A stretch of 33,332 nucleotides of DNA. It comes from T3Sed10-241 sp036796255 (GTDB taxonomy: Bacteria > Bacteroidota > Bacteroidia > Flavobacteriales_D > Cryomorphaceae). Shown in pieces: positions 8,349 through 17,797 of this stretch. Made by a program: the position numbers and the translations under genes. The stretch's first letter is position 1. Every line of letters starts with the position of its first letter. A model generated the notes under the pieces. That model had not been told where the DNA came from. It ran no database searches and worked only from the letters and a program-made list of their open reading frames with translations. The stretch covers positions 1 to 33,332 of the forward strand of contig DAIRDH010000038.1 of assembly GCA_036796255.1 (NCBI GenBank). Direction: 5' to 3'.

Positions 8349-11300
8349 ATGGCCTTAAGAAAAGAGCAAAGAATAAACGCAAGTTTCAATAGCATTACCA
8401 TAAGTTTGGCATCACCAGAGCTAATTCTGGAGAGAAGTCACGGTGAGGTATTGAAACCTGAAACAATCAATTACCGAACATATAAGCCCGAACGTGATGG
8501 ACTGTTCTGCGAGCGCATTTTTGGTCCTGTGAAGGATTATGAGTGCCACTGCGGAAAGTACAAGCGCATTCGCTACAAGGGTATCGTATGTGACCGCTGC
8601 GGAGTTGAAGTGACTGAAAAGAAAGTGCGACGAGAGCGTATGGGCCACATTTCATTGGTGGTTCCTGTAGCGCATATCTGGTACTTCAAGTCGCTTCCCA
8701 ACAAGATAGGTTACCTCTTGGGACTGCCGACCAAGAAGCTGGATCAAATCATTTACTACGAAAGGTACGTGGTGATCAATCCGGGGCCTGCAGTCAATGT
8801 AGAAGGCGACCCATTGTTGCGTATGGATTTCCTTACGGAAGAAGAGTACATCGATATTCTTGAAACCCTTCCAAAGGACAATCAATACCTCGATGACGCA
8901 GACCCAAATAAGTTTGTTGCCAAAATGGGAGCTGATGCACTGTACGACTTGTTAAAGTCAACCGAGCTCGACACACTTTCATATGATTTAAGGCACAAAG
9001 CCGACACCGAAACATCTCAGCAACGTAAAAACGAAGCACTGAAGCGTCTTCAGGTGGTGGAAGCTTTCCGCGATGCCAACTCGCGCATTGAGAACCGTCC
9101 TGAGTGGATGGTAGTGAAAGTGGTACCTGTTATTCCACCTGAGCTGCGCCCACTCGTTCCTTTGGATGGTGGCCGTTTTGCCACATCCGACCTCAATGAC
9201 TTATACCGCAGGGTGATCATCCGTAACAACCGCCTCAAGCGATTGATCGAGATTAAAGCTCCTGAAGTAATTCTCCGTAACGAGAAGCGTATGCTTCAGG
9301 AAGCTGTGGATTCGCTTTTCGACAACAGCCGCAAGTCAAGCGCCGTGAAGACGGAGTCGAACCGACCGCTGAAATCACTTTCAGACAGTTTGAAAGGTAA
9401 GCAAGGACGTTTCCGCCAAAACCTTTTGGGTAAGCGTGTTGACTATTCTGCACGTTCTGTAATTGTGGTTGGCCCAGAGCTGAAGCTGCACGAATGTGGG
9501 CTTCCTAAAGATATGGCTGCTGAGCTTTACAAGCCGTTTATCATCCGCAAGATGATTGAGCGCGGTATTGTGAAAACAGTGAAGTCGGCCAAGAAAATCG
9601 TGGACCGCAAAGAAGCCGTAGTATGGGATATCCTCGAGAACGTATTGAAAGGACACCCTGTACTGCTCAACCGTGCACCAACACTGCACAGGATGGGTAT
9701 CCAGGCTTTCCAGCCAAAACTCATAGAGGGCAAGGCAATCCAACTTCACCCGCTCGTGTGTACTGCTTTCAACGCCGACTTTGACGGTGACCAAATGGCA
9801 GTGCACCTTCCACTTGGCAATGCTGCTATTCTGGAAGCGCAAATGTTGATGATTGCTTCGCACAACATCCTCAACCCTGCCAATGGCGCTCCTATCGCGG
9901 TTCCTTCTCAAGACATGGTACTTGGCCTGTACTACATTACCAAAGGCCGGGTATCAGAAGAAGGACATATCGTGAAAGGCGAAGGCAAAACTTTCTACAG
10001 CCCTGAGGAGGTAGAAATTGCCTACAACGAAGGAAAATTGGACTTGCATGCCCACATCAAATTCCGATTTATCGATGTGGAAGGCAAGGCCCACATTATT
10101 GAAACAACTACAGGAAAAGTTCTTTTCAACAACCACGTACCCAATGAAGTTGGTTATGTGAATGAGGTACTTACCAAGAAAGCACTACGCGATATTATCG
10201 GTGAAGTGCTCAAGATTGTTGGAATGGCGCGTTGTGCCCAGTTCCTTGATGACATTAAGGAGCTTGGCTTCTACATGGCATTCAAAGGCGGATTGTCCTT
10301 CAACCTGAACGACGTAATTATTCCACCAGAGAAAGAAGTACTTGTAGCCAAGGCTTCAGAGGAGGTGAAAGCGGTGAAAGAGAACTATGGAATGGGTCTC
10401 ATTACCAACAACGAGCGTTACAACCAGATCATTGATATCTGGACGCATACCAACTCGAAGTTGACCAACATTCTGATGGACCGTCTGAAAAAGGACAACC
10501 AGGGATTCAACTCGATCTACATGATGTTTGACTCTGGTGCACGTGGTTCTAAAGAGCAGATTCGTCAGCTTTCAGGGATGCGTGGTCTTATGGCCAAGCC
10601 ACAGAAATCTGGCGCAACCGGCGGACAAGACATTATTGAAAACCCGATTCTTTCCAACTTTAAGGAAGGTCTTTCGATCCTTGAGTACTTTATCTCTACC
10701 CACGGTGCACGTAAAGGTCTTGCCGATACTGCACTGAAGACTGCCGATGCTGGTTACCTTACCAGAAGGCTTGTCGATGTAGCCCAGGATGTTGTAATTC
10801 TAGGTGAGGACTGTGGCACACTTCGCGGTCTTACCGCTTCTGCCCTCAAGAAAAATGAGGAAGTGGTAGAAGGTCTGTTTGAGCGTATCCTTGGCCGTAC
10901 TTCACTCCACGACGTGCTGCATCCTGAGACCGGTGAATTACTGGTAGAAGAAGGAAGCGAAATCAGAGAAGATGCTGCCCACGCCATTGAGAATGCCGGT
11001 ATCGAAGAGGTTGAAATCCGCTCGGTACTTACGTGCGAATTGAAGCGAGGTGTATGCGCCAAATGTTATGGCCGTAATCTTTCGACTGGCCGCATGGTTC
11101 AGAGAGGTGAAGCTGTAGGTGTGATTGCTGCACAGTCCATTGGTGAGCCAGGTACTCAGCTTACATTGCGTACATTCCACGTGGGTGGTACTGCAAGTAA
11201 CATTGCTGATGAGTCTGAAATCAAAGCCAAAGCTGACGGTGTCATCGAATTTGAAGAAATTCGCGATGTCGAGCAAGAAGGAAAAGACGGATCTAAGAAA

Positions 11301-12659
11301 ACTATCGTGGTAGGCCGCTCAGGTGAGATGAAGCTTGTGGATGCCAAAACTGGCATCGTCATCGCTACCAACAACATTCCTTACGGATCTGAGCTGTTCG
11401 CCAAAGACGGTCAGAAAGTGAAGAAAGGTGACGTCATCTGTAAATGGGACCCCTACAACGCGGTATTCATTTCAGAAGGCAGTGGTAAGATCAAATTCGA
11501 AAACTTTGAAGAAGGAATCACCTTCCGTGAAGAAGTCGATGAGCAAACTGGTTACCGTGAAAAAGTAATCACCGAGCGACGCGACAAGAAGAAGAATCCT
11601 GCCATCCACATTGTTGACACCAAGAGTAAGGAGATCGTTAAGTCATACAACCTGCCAGTAGGTGCCCACGTAAGTGTGCAAGAAGGTACTGACGTACTAA
11701 CCGGTCAGATTATTGCCAAGATACCGCGTGTAAGTGGCAAGTCTGGTGACATCACGGGAGGTTTGCCACGTATTACGGAGCTTTTCGAAGCACGCAATCC
11801 ATCAAATCCGGCGGTGGTGAGTGAAATCGACGGTATCGTTTCATACGGTAAAATCAAGCGCGGTAACCGCGAGATCATCGTAGAGAGCAAAACTGGTGAG
11901 GTAAAGAAATATCTCGTATCGCTTTCAAAGCATATCCTTGTACAGGAGAACGACTTTGTACGTGCCGGTCAGTCTTTGAGCGATGGAGCCATCACCCCAA
12001 GTGATATCCTCGCAATCGAAGGTCCTACACGTGTGCAAGAGTATCTTGTAAATGAAGTACAGGAAGTGTACCGATTGCAAGGTGTGAAAATCAATGACAA
12101 GCACTTCGAGATCATCGTACGTCAGATGATGCGCAAAGTGGAAATCGAAGATCAGGGTGACACCCGCTTCCTCGAGAACCAAAGCGTTGAGAAGCTCGAC
12201 TTCATGGAGGAGAATGACCGCATTTTCGGCATGAAAGTGGTGGTGGATGCAGGAGCATCAAGCAACCTGAAACCTGGTATGATCATCACCGCGCGTCAAC
12301 TTCGCGAGGAGAATTCACAGCTGAAACGCAAAGACCAAAGCCTCGTTGAGGTGAGGGATGCAATATCAGCTACCTCACGCCCAATGCTCCAAGGTATTAC
12401 AAGGGCATCATTGCAGACCAAGTCATTCATATCGGCGGCATCCTTCCAGGAAACCACCAAGGTGTTGAATGAGGCAGCTGTAAGTGGTAAGAGGGACGAC
12501 CTTCTCGGACTCAAAGAGAATGTGATTGTTGGTCACCTCATCCCAGCCGGTACAGGAGTAAGGCAATTTGGCAAGGTTAACGTAGGTTCAAAAGAGGATT
12601 TTGATAAAATGCTCAACAAAACCGAAGCGACCAAAGCTGAAGAGCTGGAAGTAAAATAA
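8349..12659 (+). CDS. rpoC: DNA-directed RNA polymerase subunit beta'
   Basis: This is the largest RNA polymerase subunit. The 1436 residues include the N-terminal zinc site (C66, C68, C81, C84 in CHCGK...CDRCG) and the catalytic Mg-binding motif NADFDGDQM at about 475-483. The bridge-helix and trigger-loop region is present (GARGSKEQIRQLSGMRGLM; later AAQSIGEPGTQLTLRTFH). A second zinc cluster lies in CELKRGVCAKCYGR. The start is ATG 8349 and no frameshift is seen. Cotranscription with rpoB is likely since the 44-nt gap holds no terminator. The message ends at the strong hairpin at 12670. Confidence 0.99.
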   Translation: MALRKEQRINASFNSITISLASPELILERSHGEVLKPETINYRTYKPERDGLFCERIFGPVKDYECHCGKYKRIRYKGIVCDRCGVEVTEKKVRRERMGHISLVVPVAHIWYFKSLPNKIGYLLGLPTKKLDQIIYYERYVVINPGPAVNVEGDPLLRMDFLTEEEYIDILETLPKDNQYLDDADPNKFVAKMGADALYDLLKSTELDTLSYDLRHKADTETSQQRKNEALKRLQVVEAFRDANSRIENRPEWMVVKVVPVIPPELRPLVPLDGGRFATSDLNDLYRRVIIRNNRLKRLIEIKAPEVILRNEKRMLQEAVDSLFDNSRKSSAVKTESNRPLKSLSDSLKGKQGRFRQNLLGKRVDYSARSVIVVGPELKLHECGLPKDMAAELYKPFIIRKMIERGIVKTVKSAKKIVDRKEAVVWDILENVLKGHPVLLNRAPTLHRMGIQAFQPKLIEGKAIQLHPLVCTAFNADFDGDQMAVHLPLGNAAILEAQMLMIASHNILNPANGAPIAVPSQDMVLGLYYITKGRVSEEGHIVKGEGKTFYSPEEVEIAYNEGKLDLHAHIKFRFIDVEGKAHIIETTTGKVLFNNHVPNEVGYVNEVLTKKALRDIIGEVLKIVGMARCAQFLDDIKELGFYMAFKGGLSFNLNDVIIPPEKEVLVAKASEEVKAVKENYGMGLITNNERYNQIIDIWTHTNSKLTNILMDRLKKDNQGFNSIYMMFDSGARGSKEQIRQLSGMRGLMAKPQKSGATGGQDIIENPILSNFKEGLSILEYFISTHGARKGLADTALKTADAGYLTRRLVDVAQDVVILGEDCGTLRGLTASALKKNEEVVEGLFERILGRTSLHDVLHPETGELLVEEGSEIREDAAHAIENAGIEEVEIRSVLTCELKRGVCAKCYGRNLSTGRMVQRGEAVGVIAAQSIGEPGTQLTLRTFHVGGTASNIADESEIKAKADGVIEFEEIRDVEQEGKDGSKKTIVVGRSGEMKLVDAKTGIVIATNNIPYGSELFAKDGQKVKKGDVICKWDPYNAVFISEGSGKIKFENFEEGITFREEVDEQTGYREKVITERRDKKKNPAIHIVDTKSKEIVKSYNLPVGAHVSVQEGTDVLTGQIIAKIPRVSGKSGDITGGLPRITELFEARNPSNPAVVSEIDGIVSYGKIKRGNREIIVESKTGEVKKYLVSLSKHILVQENDFVRAGQSLSDGAITPSDILAIEGPTRVQEYLVNEVQEVYRLQGVKINDKHFEIIVRQMMRKVEIEDQGDTRFLENQSVEKLDFMEENDRIFGMKVVVDAGASSNLKPGMIITARQLREENSQLKRKDQSLVEVRDAISATSRPMLQGITRASLQTKSFISAASFQETTKVLNEAAVSGKRDDLLGLKENVIVGHLIPAGTGVRQFGKVNVGSKEDFDKMLNKTEATKAEELEVK

Positions 12660-12669
12660 CAAAACAATA

Positions 12670-12698
12670 AAAAGCCTCCCAATTTGGGAGGCTTTTTT
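12670..12698 (+). terminator. Terminator after rpoC
   Basis: GCCTCCCA pairs with TGGGAGGC around a three-base loop. It is flanked by an A-run before and six T residues after. It lies 10 nt past the rpoC stop and ends about 16 nt before the start of the next gene. The A/T symmetry makes it potentially bidirectional. Confidence 0.93.
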
Positions 12699-12713
12699 CA
12701 ATACCTTCATCCC

Positions 12714-13043
12714 ATGTCAGAAAACAAAGAAAAAAATCAGAATCAAATCAATATCGAACTCAACGAGGAAGTAGCCGATGGCATTTATTCCAATCTGGCT
12801 ATTATAACCCATTCTCCAGCTGAATTCGTAATTGATTTCGTACGCGTAATGCCTGGGATGCCCAAGGCAAAGGTTAAATCACGCATCGTCCTCACGCCGC
12901 AACATGCCAAGCGCCTGCTGAGGGCTCTGGCTGACAATATCGAAAAGTATGAAGCTGTCCACGGCATGATTTCTGATGCCAAAAGCCACGAAGGCGGACC
13001 ATCATTCCCCATGGGCTTTGGTGGGCCTACAGCACAGGCCTAA
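12714..13043 (+). CDS. DUF3467 family protein
   Basis: This small 109-residue soluble protein has unknown function. After a charged, Asn/Gln-rich N-terminus comes the family core: INIELNEEVADGIYSNLAII, then HSPAEFVIDFVRVMPGMPKAKV, SRIVLTPQHAKRLLRAL and a helical NIEKYEAVHG. The C-terminus is Gly/Pro-rich. I placed the start at ATG 12714 (MSENKEKN); the in-frame ATG at 12684 lies inside the terminator stem and is unlikely. The family is commonly found just downstream of rpoC in Bacteroidota, hinting at a link with transcription, but no activity is established. No promoter motif is visible in the 54-nt gap, so expression may depend on read-through. Confidence 0.88.
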   Translation: MSENKEKNQNQINIELNEEVADGIYSNLAIITHSPAEFVIDFVRVMPGMPKAKVKSRIVLTPQHAKRLLRALADNIEKYEAVHGMISDAKSHEGGPSFPMGFGGPTAQA

Positions 13044-13071
13044 ACGTCTCGGTTCGTCGGCATCATAGGGA

Positions 13072-15378
13072 CTACATCTCGTAAATGCTTTTGTTGAAGA
13101 GGGTAAATCCAAAATTGAAGAGAAAGCTCCATGGATCATCCAGCTTGCTGCTGTAGTAATTCAGGTTGATGCTGATAGGGCCTACAGGACTGTGAAAAAC
13201 GAGTGCTCCGGCGCCTATGTATTGTCTTGTTCCTGGAGCCTGATTAAATACGGCCATGTTTTCTTCAGTGCGTTCTATGGAGCGCAAGGGTTGAAATACA
13301 TAACCTTCGAGTCGGAACTCGAGATTTCTTCTGATCTCAAAAATAGATCGCAAACCAAAGGTGCCGAATTCGTGTGCCCGAAAATCCTCAAGAAAGATGG
13401 TGAAACTCTCCGGAATCGGGGTGAATGCCGGGGCCGAAATTACAGAGGCAGTATAATTTGCAAAGAAGGGCTTAGTTGAGTAAACAGCTTGAATATCAAA
13501 TCCAAGTGAAAAGAATTTTCTTTTGAAAAAGTAGTTCTCATACTGTAGCCGAAAATCGACCCAATTGTGTTGAGCAGTGATGACTGAGTCAAGCTCGGGT
13601 CGCGTAGTTCCATAATCGGTTGTTTCGGTGCCAGAAATTCCCCGCACATAAAGTTGTAGCCTCGATCCACTGCTTGCATATTTCTTTCGGTTCAAGGTAT
13701 TGCGGTCAATCCCTGCAGCCACATTGATCATGTTGAACCTGGTTACATCGGAGGTGTCCTCTACAGTGAAATTTTCAGTTTGATAATATCGGTCAGTCGT
13801 TTCACCATAGCGCAACTCGGCCTTGGCCACTGCATTATTGCCCAGAGAGCTCACTCCGGTAAGGCCTCCATATATTTCGTTTTTCACGATAAAGGAGGGC
13901 CTGGATTGCTCGAAGAAAGTAGAGAAGTTCCTGAAATAGTCCCACCTGTTCAATACGAAGTGGGGCTCAAGGCGATACCGCTTTTTTCCACCGAAATCAA
14001 TATTTGACTTTAACATTGTAGAGCCGTAAAATCGACCGAAATAGCTGTTGGCAAACAGGCTGGTTGCTGTGCGACCAAAGAAATTGTACTTCAGTGCAAT
14101 GTAACCCATATTGATCGGTCGGGAGGAGAAATTGCCCCCAAAAAATGCTGTGAGGTTGCGTTCTCTTTTCACATTTAGCATTAATCCGAAATTGCTTTCA
14201 AGGCTGTCATACCGCGTTACAGGAAAGGCATATCTTATGCGGTCTTCCTGGCCCAGGCGCAAGAATTGGCTCCTGAAATCCCTGAATGTAAAACTGGTAT
14301 CTCTGAGCTCAGGTCCCAGCGTGGAACGTATATATTCTTCCTGGCGCTTATTCAACTCACCGTTTATTTTAATCTTTCCTATTTCCTTTTCAGGAAAGTT
14401 GTCTTTAAATGCTTCGCGCATCACCTCCATTTCAGCTTTTGAGCGCCGACGGCTCACAATCTGCCTGATTTCATCCATGCGTGCCAGAGCTTCCTGATAG
14501 CCCTTCTCAATTTCGCCATTGATGTCGGAGAAGTCAAAAACGTCGATATCTGATTGCGGCTCAATAATCAGTCCGTTGTCACATTTTAATGTAAAATTGC
14601 TTTGCGCCATGATCATGCTACGCACCTGGGAGAGCAGGTCATCTTCATCAGGTGGATCATTCTGTGAGGCCACATTACTGCCCAGTATCACGTCAGGAAG
14701 AAAAACGTCGTACATGATATCGGCCGGAAAATTGTTATAAAGACCACCGTCAAAGAGCATGGTGCCATCGACGATCAGCGGCCTGTAATAAAAGGGATAG
14801 GTTGATGACGCCCTCAGCGCTACTGCAAGATTTCCTTCGGAAAAAACAACTTCTTTCTTTTCCATCACATCGGCAGCCACGCACCTGAAAGGAATGAGCA
14901 AATTGTCAAAATCGTAATTGGATGCTGCCGAGGGTTGGGCAAGAATATCCATCAACAGGAATTCCATCAAATTGGGTGTTACGACATTTGCCGGAAGGGT
15001 ATTTTGAAGAAAATTTTTGAAGTTGAATTTAAAACGGATGATGGATGCGTCTTCAATATCCCGACTGAAATAATAGACATCTTCTTCAGGGAGTTCGCCC
15101 GCAATAGCGAGCAGAAACTGCGGATTATTTGCGAAACGGGTGATGTCTTCAACGGAATAACCTGCCGCATATAGCCCTCCTACCAAAGCTCCCATTGAAG
15201 TGCCCGTGATATAATCAATGGGTACTTCAGCTTCTTCCAGGGCCTTAATCACACCAATATGAGCGAGACCACTTGCGCCGCCGCCGCTCAGTACAAGCCC
15301 AACGCGCTGTGCGGATGCCAAAAATGGCAAAATACACATAGCCAGAATCATAACAGGAAGAATGTAGGGCTTCTTCAT
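13072..15378 (-). CDS. Patatin-like phospholipase with outer-membrane barrel
   Basis: The 768-residue protein starts at ATG 15378 with a clear signal peptide (MKKPYILPVMILAM..., ending ASAQ at 21-24). An in-frame ATG at 15426 would put 16 polar residues before the signal and is less likely. The patatin domain (about 25-320) has the oxyanion motif GGGASG (32-37), nucleophile S61 in GTSMG and the dyad Asp210 in DGG. A POTRA-like segment (about 345-420, KIGKIKINGELNKRQEEYIRS) leads into a C-terminal Omp85-like barrel ending in an aromatic-containing strand. Family knowledge predicts lipid acyl hydrolysis at or outside the outer membrane, as in type Vd autotransporters such as PlpD. Substrate unknown. 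A palindrome CAAACGTTTG lies 55 bases upstream. Confidence 0.9.
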   Translation of the reverse strand: MKKPYILPVMILAMCILPFLASAQRVGLVLSGGGASGLAHIGVIKALEEAEVPIDYITGTSMGALVGGLYAAGYSVEDITRFANNPQFLLAIAGELPEEDVYYFSRDIEDASIIRFKFNFKNFLQNTLPANVVTPNLMEFLLMDILAQPSAASNYDFDNLLIPFRCVAADVMEKKEVVFSEGNLAVALRASSTYPFYYRPLIVDGTMLFDGGLYNNFPADIMYDVFLPDVILGSNVASQNDPPDEDDLLSQVRSMIMAQSNFTLKCDNGLIIEPQSDIDVFDFSDINGEIEKGYQEALARMDEIRQIVSRRRSKAEMEVMREAFKDNFPEKEIGKIKINGELNKRQEEYIRSTLGPELRDTSFTFRDFRSQFLRLGQEDRIRYAFPVTRYDSLESNFGLMLNVKRERNLTAFFGGNFSSRPINMGYIALKYNFFGRTATSLFANSYFGRFYGSTMLKSNIDFGGKKRYRLEPHFVLNRWDYFRNFSTFFEQSRPSFIVKNEIYGGLTGVSSLGNNAVAKAELRYGETTDRYYQTENFTVEDTSDVTRFNMINVAAGIDRNTLNRKKYASSGSRLQLYVRGISGTETTDYGTTRPELDSVITAQHNWVDFRLQYENYFFKRKFFSLGFDIQAVYSTKPFFANYTASVISAPAFTPIPESFTIFLEDFRAHEFGTFGLRSIFEIRRNLEFRLEGYVFQPLRSIERTEENMAVFNQAPGTRQYIGAGALVFHSPVGPISINLNYYSSKLDDPWSFLFNFGFTLFNKSIYEM

Positions 15379-15515
15379 CTCCTGCGAATCTAAAGGAAAT
15401 ATGGCAGTCAATTCGCGCACAACCATGTTTTTTCAAACGTTTGTAGCGGTTAAATGCGAGGATTGATGGTAACGGGATATTCTATTCTAAATATACCCTG
15501 CTACCGGGCCTCCAA

Positions 15516-16328
15516 TTAACTATTGCTTCTTAAGCTGAGTGACAGATTTTCAAGATATTGAATTGATTTCAATATCCTTGAGCCATACCACGAAAAGGCC
15601 TCGCCATCGACGAGTTGACAATGATACCTGCAATATTTCCGGAGATTTCCACAGTCAGTTTCCTTAAATGGATAGGGTTCAGTGGAGAGAAAAATGAAAT
15701 CAGGGCTCAGCTCGACGATTTGAGCTTCATCCATTCGCGGATAGCGATTGCCTTTTTCAGCCCAAGCTTCAAGGGCATTTCGAAGCCCTAAATTGCTCAG
15801 CATAGATGAAATGAAAGTGTCGGTGCCTGCAGCCATGTAAGGATTTTTCCAAATGAGGTAGAGTGCTGTTGGTTTGTTGGCATTTGCAGAAGCGCCGCTT
15901 AAGCGAATTAAACCTGCCTCGGTTTTAATTGCCAATTCCTCCGCTTTTTCCTGTTTATCCAACACAATACCGAGCTTTCTGATCAGGTCGAGGCTCGAAG
16001 CAGTATCAGAAACATCGCTTATCCACACAGGATATTTCTCAGCGAGCTTTAAAATGGCTGCTTTGGGATTTTCCTCCTTGTTGCCTACAATCAAGTCGGG
16101 CGAAAGGCTGTCGATGACATCAAGCTTGAAATCCTTGGTGCCACCCACGCGCACCCTGCTGCGAAAGACTTCATCAGGATGCACACAAAATTTGGTAATG
16201 CCCACAATCGAATCGGAACAACCCAGATCGCAAATAAGCTCAGTGATAGAGGGTACGAGTGATATGATACGTTGAGGATGGTCATCAACATGCACCGCTC
16301 TGCCCAACTGATCGCTGAAAGCTGGCAT
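15516..16328 (-). CDS. BtuF-like helical-backbone metal receptor, no signal peptide
   Basis: The 270 residues fit the cobalamin/siderophore substrate-binding fold: an N-terminal lobe with RIISLVPSITELICDLGCSD and GITKFCVHPDE, SLSPDLIVGNKEEN, a long linking helix, then a C-terminal lobe with LSPDFIFLSTEPYPF. Unlike BtuF it starts MPAFSDQLGRAV with no signal peptide or lipobox, so it appears cytoplasmic. The start overlaps the stop of the upstream cystathionine beta-synthase-type gene (TGATG), implying translational coupling. No permease or ATPase for an uptake system is adjacent. The ligand is unknown; a corrinoid, heme or metal-chelate sensor role is possible, but only by inference. Confidence 0.8.
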   Translation of the reverse strand: MPAFSDQLGRAVHVDDHPQRIISLVPSITELICDLGCSDSIVGITKFCVHPDEVFRSRVRVGGTKDFKLDVIDSLSPDLIVGNKEENPKAAILKLAEKYPVWISDVSDTASSLDLIRKLGIVLDKQEKAEELAIKTEAGLIRLSGASANANKPTALYLIWKNPYMAAGTDTFISSMLSNLGLRNALEAWAEKGNRYPRMDEAQIVELSPDFIFLSTEPYPFKETDCGNLRKYCRYHCQLVDGEAFSWYGSRILKSIQYLENLSLSLRSNS

Positions 16329-17698
16329 CAGGACATGGCGGCAATGAGGTCGTGGCGGGTAATAATGTGGTGATTCTCTCGATCTATTCGCACAATCACC
16401 GCCGGGGTGCTTTTGTCTACCATACGCATTACCTGTTTCAAATCTTCATCGCTGTCGATGATGGGGTAGGGGGCGCCCATGATGTCTTTCACTTTCATTC
16501 CATTGGTGCCGTTTCCACTGCAAAGTGCATTAAATATGCTGCGCTCGTCAATGGAACCAATAAACTCTTCACCTTGCTTTACAGGTATTTGCGAAATATC
16601 AAAGCGCTTTAATTTATCAATTGCGTTGACAATAAGCTCCTCAGAACCAATGGTGACCAGAGGCTTGTCAACATGACGGTTAATCAAGTCCAGGGCAGTT
16701 TTGTTTCTGTCGTTCAGGAAGCCGCGGTCACGCATCCAATCATCATTGTACACTTTGCCGACATAGCGCGAACCGTGGTCATGAAAAAGTACCACCACAA
16801 CATCTTCCGGCTTTAGGAGGTGCTTCATTTGCTCCACCACAGCGTAGGCCGAACCGCAAGAGTAACCTAAAAACAATCCCTCTTTACGTGCAAGTTCGCG
16901 CGCATAGACCGCTCCATCCTTGTCAGTTACTTTTTCGAAATGATCGATTACGTCGAAGTCTACATTTTTCGGAAGTATGTCTTCTCCAATGCCTTCGGTG
17001 ATATATGAATAGATCTCATTTTTATCAAAAATGCCAGTTTCGTGGTATTTTTTGAATACAGAACCATAGCTGTCAGCGCCCCAAATCTTGATGTTTGGAT
17101 TTTTCTCTTTAAGGTATTGGCCTACGCCGCTGATCGTACCCCCTGTGCCCACACCAACGACAAAATGAGTGATTTTGCCTTCGGTCTGCTCCCAAATTTC
17201 AGGTCCGGTCGACTCATAATGCGCCTTGCGGTTGCCCAAGTTGTCATATTGATATGGGTAGAATGAGTTTGGAATCTCTTTGTTTAGCCTTGAAGCCACA
17301 GAATAGTAGGAATCCGGATGTTCAGGAGCTACGTTCGTGGGGCACACAATCACCTCAGCACCCATAGCGCGAAGGATGTCCATTTTTTCTTTGCTCTGTT
17401 TGTCGCTCAGGGTACAGATGAGCTTGTATCCTTTCACAATGCAGGCAAGTGCCAGACCCATTCCTGTATTGCCTGAGGTACACTCTATTACTGTGCCTCC
17501 TGGTTTAAGTTTGCCTTCTTTTTCGGCATCTTCAATCATTTGCAGGGCCATGCGGTCCTTGGTGCTGTGGCCGGGGTTGAAGTACTCCACTTTGGCGTAA
17601 ATAGTTGCCGGGATGTGTTTGCAGATTTTGTTCATGCGCACCATCGGAGTATCTCCAATGGTTTCTAGAATATTGTTGTACGCTTTGCGAAAAGCCAT
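16328..17698 (-). CDS. Cystathionine beta-synthase-type PLP enzyme with CBS domain pair
   Basis: The 456-residue protein has an N-terminal fold-type II PLP domain (about 1-330). The PLP lysine is K47 in HSTKDR, the phosphate-loop region is TSGNTGMGLALA (about 74-85), and the glycine loop is VGTGGTISGVGQYLKEKNP. Residues from about 335 form a CBS (Bateman) pair. The length and order match cystathionine beta-synthase: condensation of homocysteine with serine in transsulfuration. The N-terminal heme-binding extension of the mammalian enzyme is absent. Cysteine-synthase activity cannot be ruled out from sequence. It is transcribed leftward and coupled to the BtuF-like gene; a -7 box (TACCTTTG on the minus strand) lies just upstream. 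Confidence 0.9.
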   Translation of the reverse strand: MAFRKAYNNILETIGDTPMVRMNKICKHIPATIYAKVEYFNPGHSTKDRMALQMIEDAEKEGKLKPGGTVIECTSGNTGMGLALACIVKGYKLICTLSDKQSKEKMDILRAMGAEVIVCPTNVAPEHPDSYYSVASRLNKEIPNSFYPYQYDNLGNRKAHYESTGPEIWEQTEGKITHFVVGVGTGGTISGVGQYLKEKNPNIKIWGADSYGSVFKKYHETGIFDKNEIYSYITEGIGEDILPKNVDFDVIDHFEKVTDKDGAVYARELARKEGLFLGYSCGSAYAVVEQMKHLLKPEDVVVVLFHDHGSRYVGKVYNDDWMRDRGFLNDRNKTALDLINRHVDKPLVTIGSEELIVNAIDKLKRFDISQIPVKQGEEFIGSIDERSIFNALCSGNGTNGMKVKDIMGAPYPIIDSDEDLKQVMRMVDKSTPAVIVRIDRENHHIITRHDLIAAMS

Positions 17699-17714
17699 AT
17701 GATCTTATTTTCCG

Positions 17715-17722
17715 CAAAGGTA
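17715..17722 (-). promoter_or_regulatory. -7 box upstream of the CBS-type gene
   Basis: On the minus strand this reads TACCTTTG, an exact match to the Bacteroidota -7 consensus TAnnTTTG, followed by CGG. It lies 17 bases upstream of the ATG, implying a very short leader of roughly ten nucleotides. No TTG is found at the expected -33 distance, so confidence is moderate. Confidence 0.45.
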
Positions 17723-17797
17723 CCAAAATGCTCCGCGACTGCTTTAAATTCTGGGCACTTTCGGATGCCAATATATGCAATGCGTGTCAAGATTTCC

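Noticed and set aside
201..12514. Many antisense open frames opposite tuf, rplA, rpoB and rpoC
   Set aside because: They lie entirely opposite certain genes, have odd compositions and no recognisable domains; biased codon use in the real genes keeps the opposite frames open.
12684..12713. Longer N-terminus for the DUF3467 protein
   Set aside because: This start codon lies inside the rpoC terminator stem, and the added residues do not match the family start.
15434..15443. Operator-like palindrome CAAACGTTTG upstream of the patatin gene
   Set aside because: A single 10-base palindrome with no second copy and no known regulator nearby; it could arise by chance.
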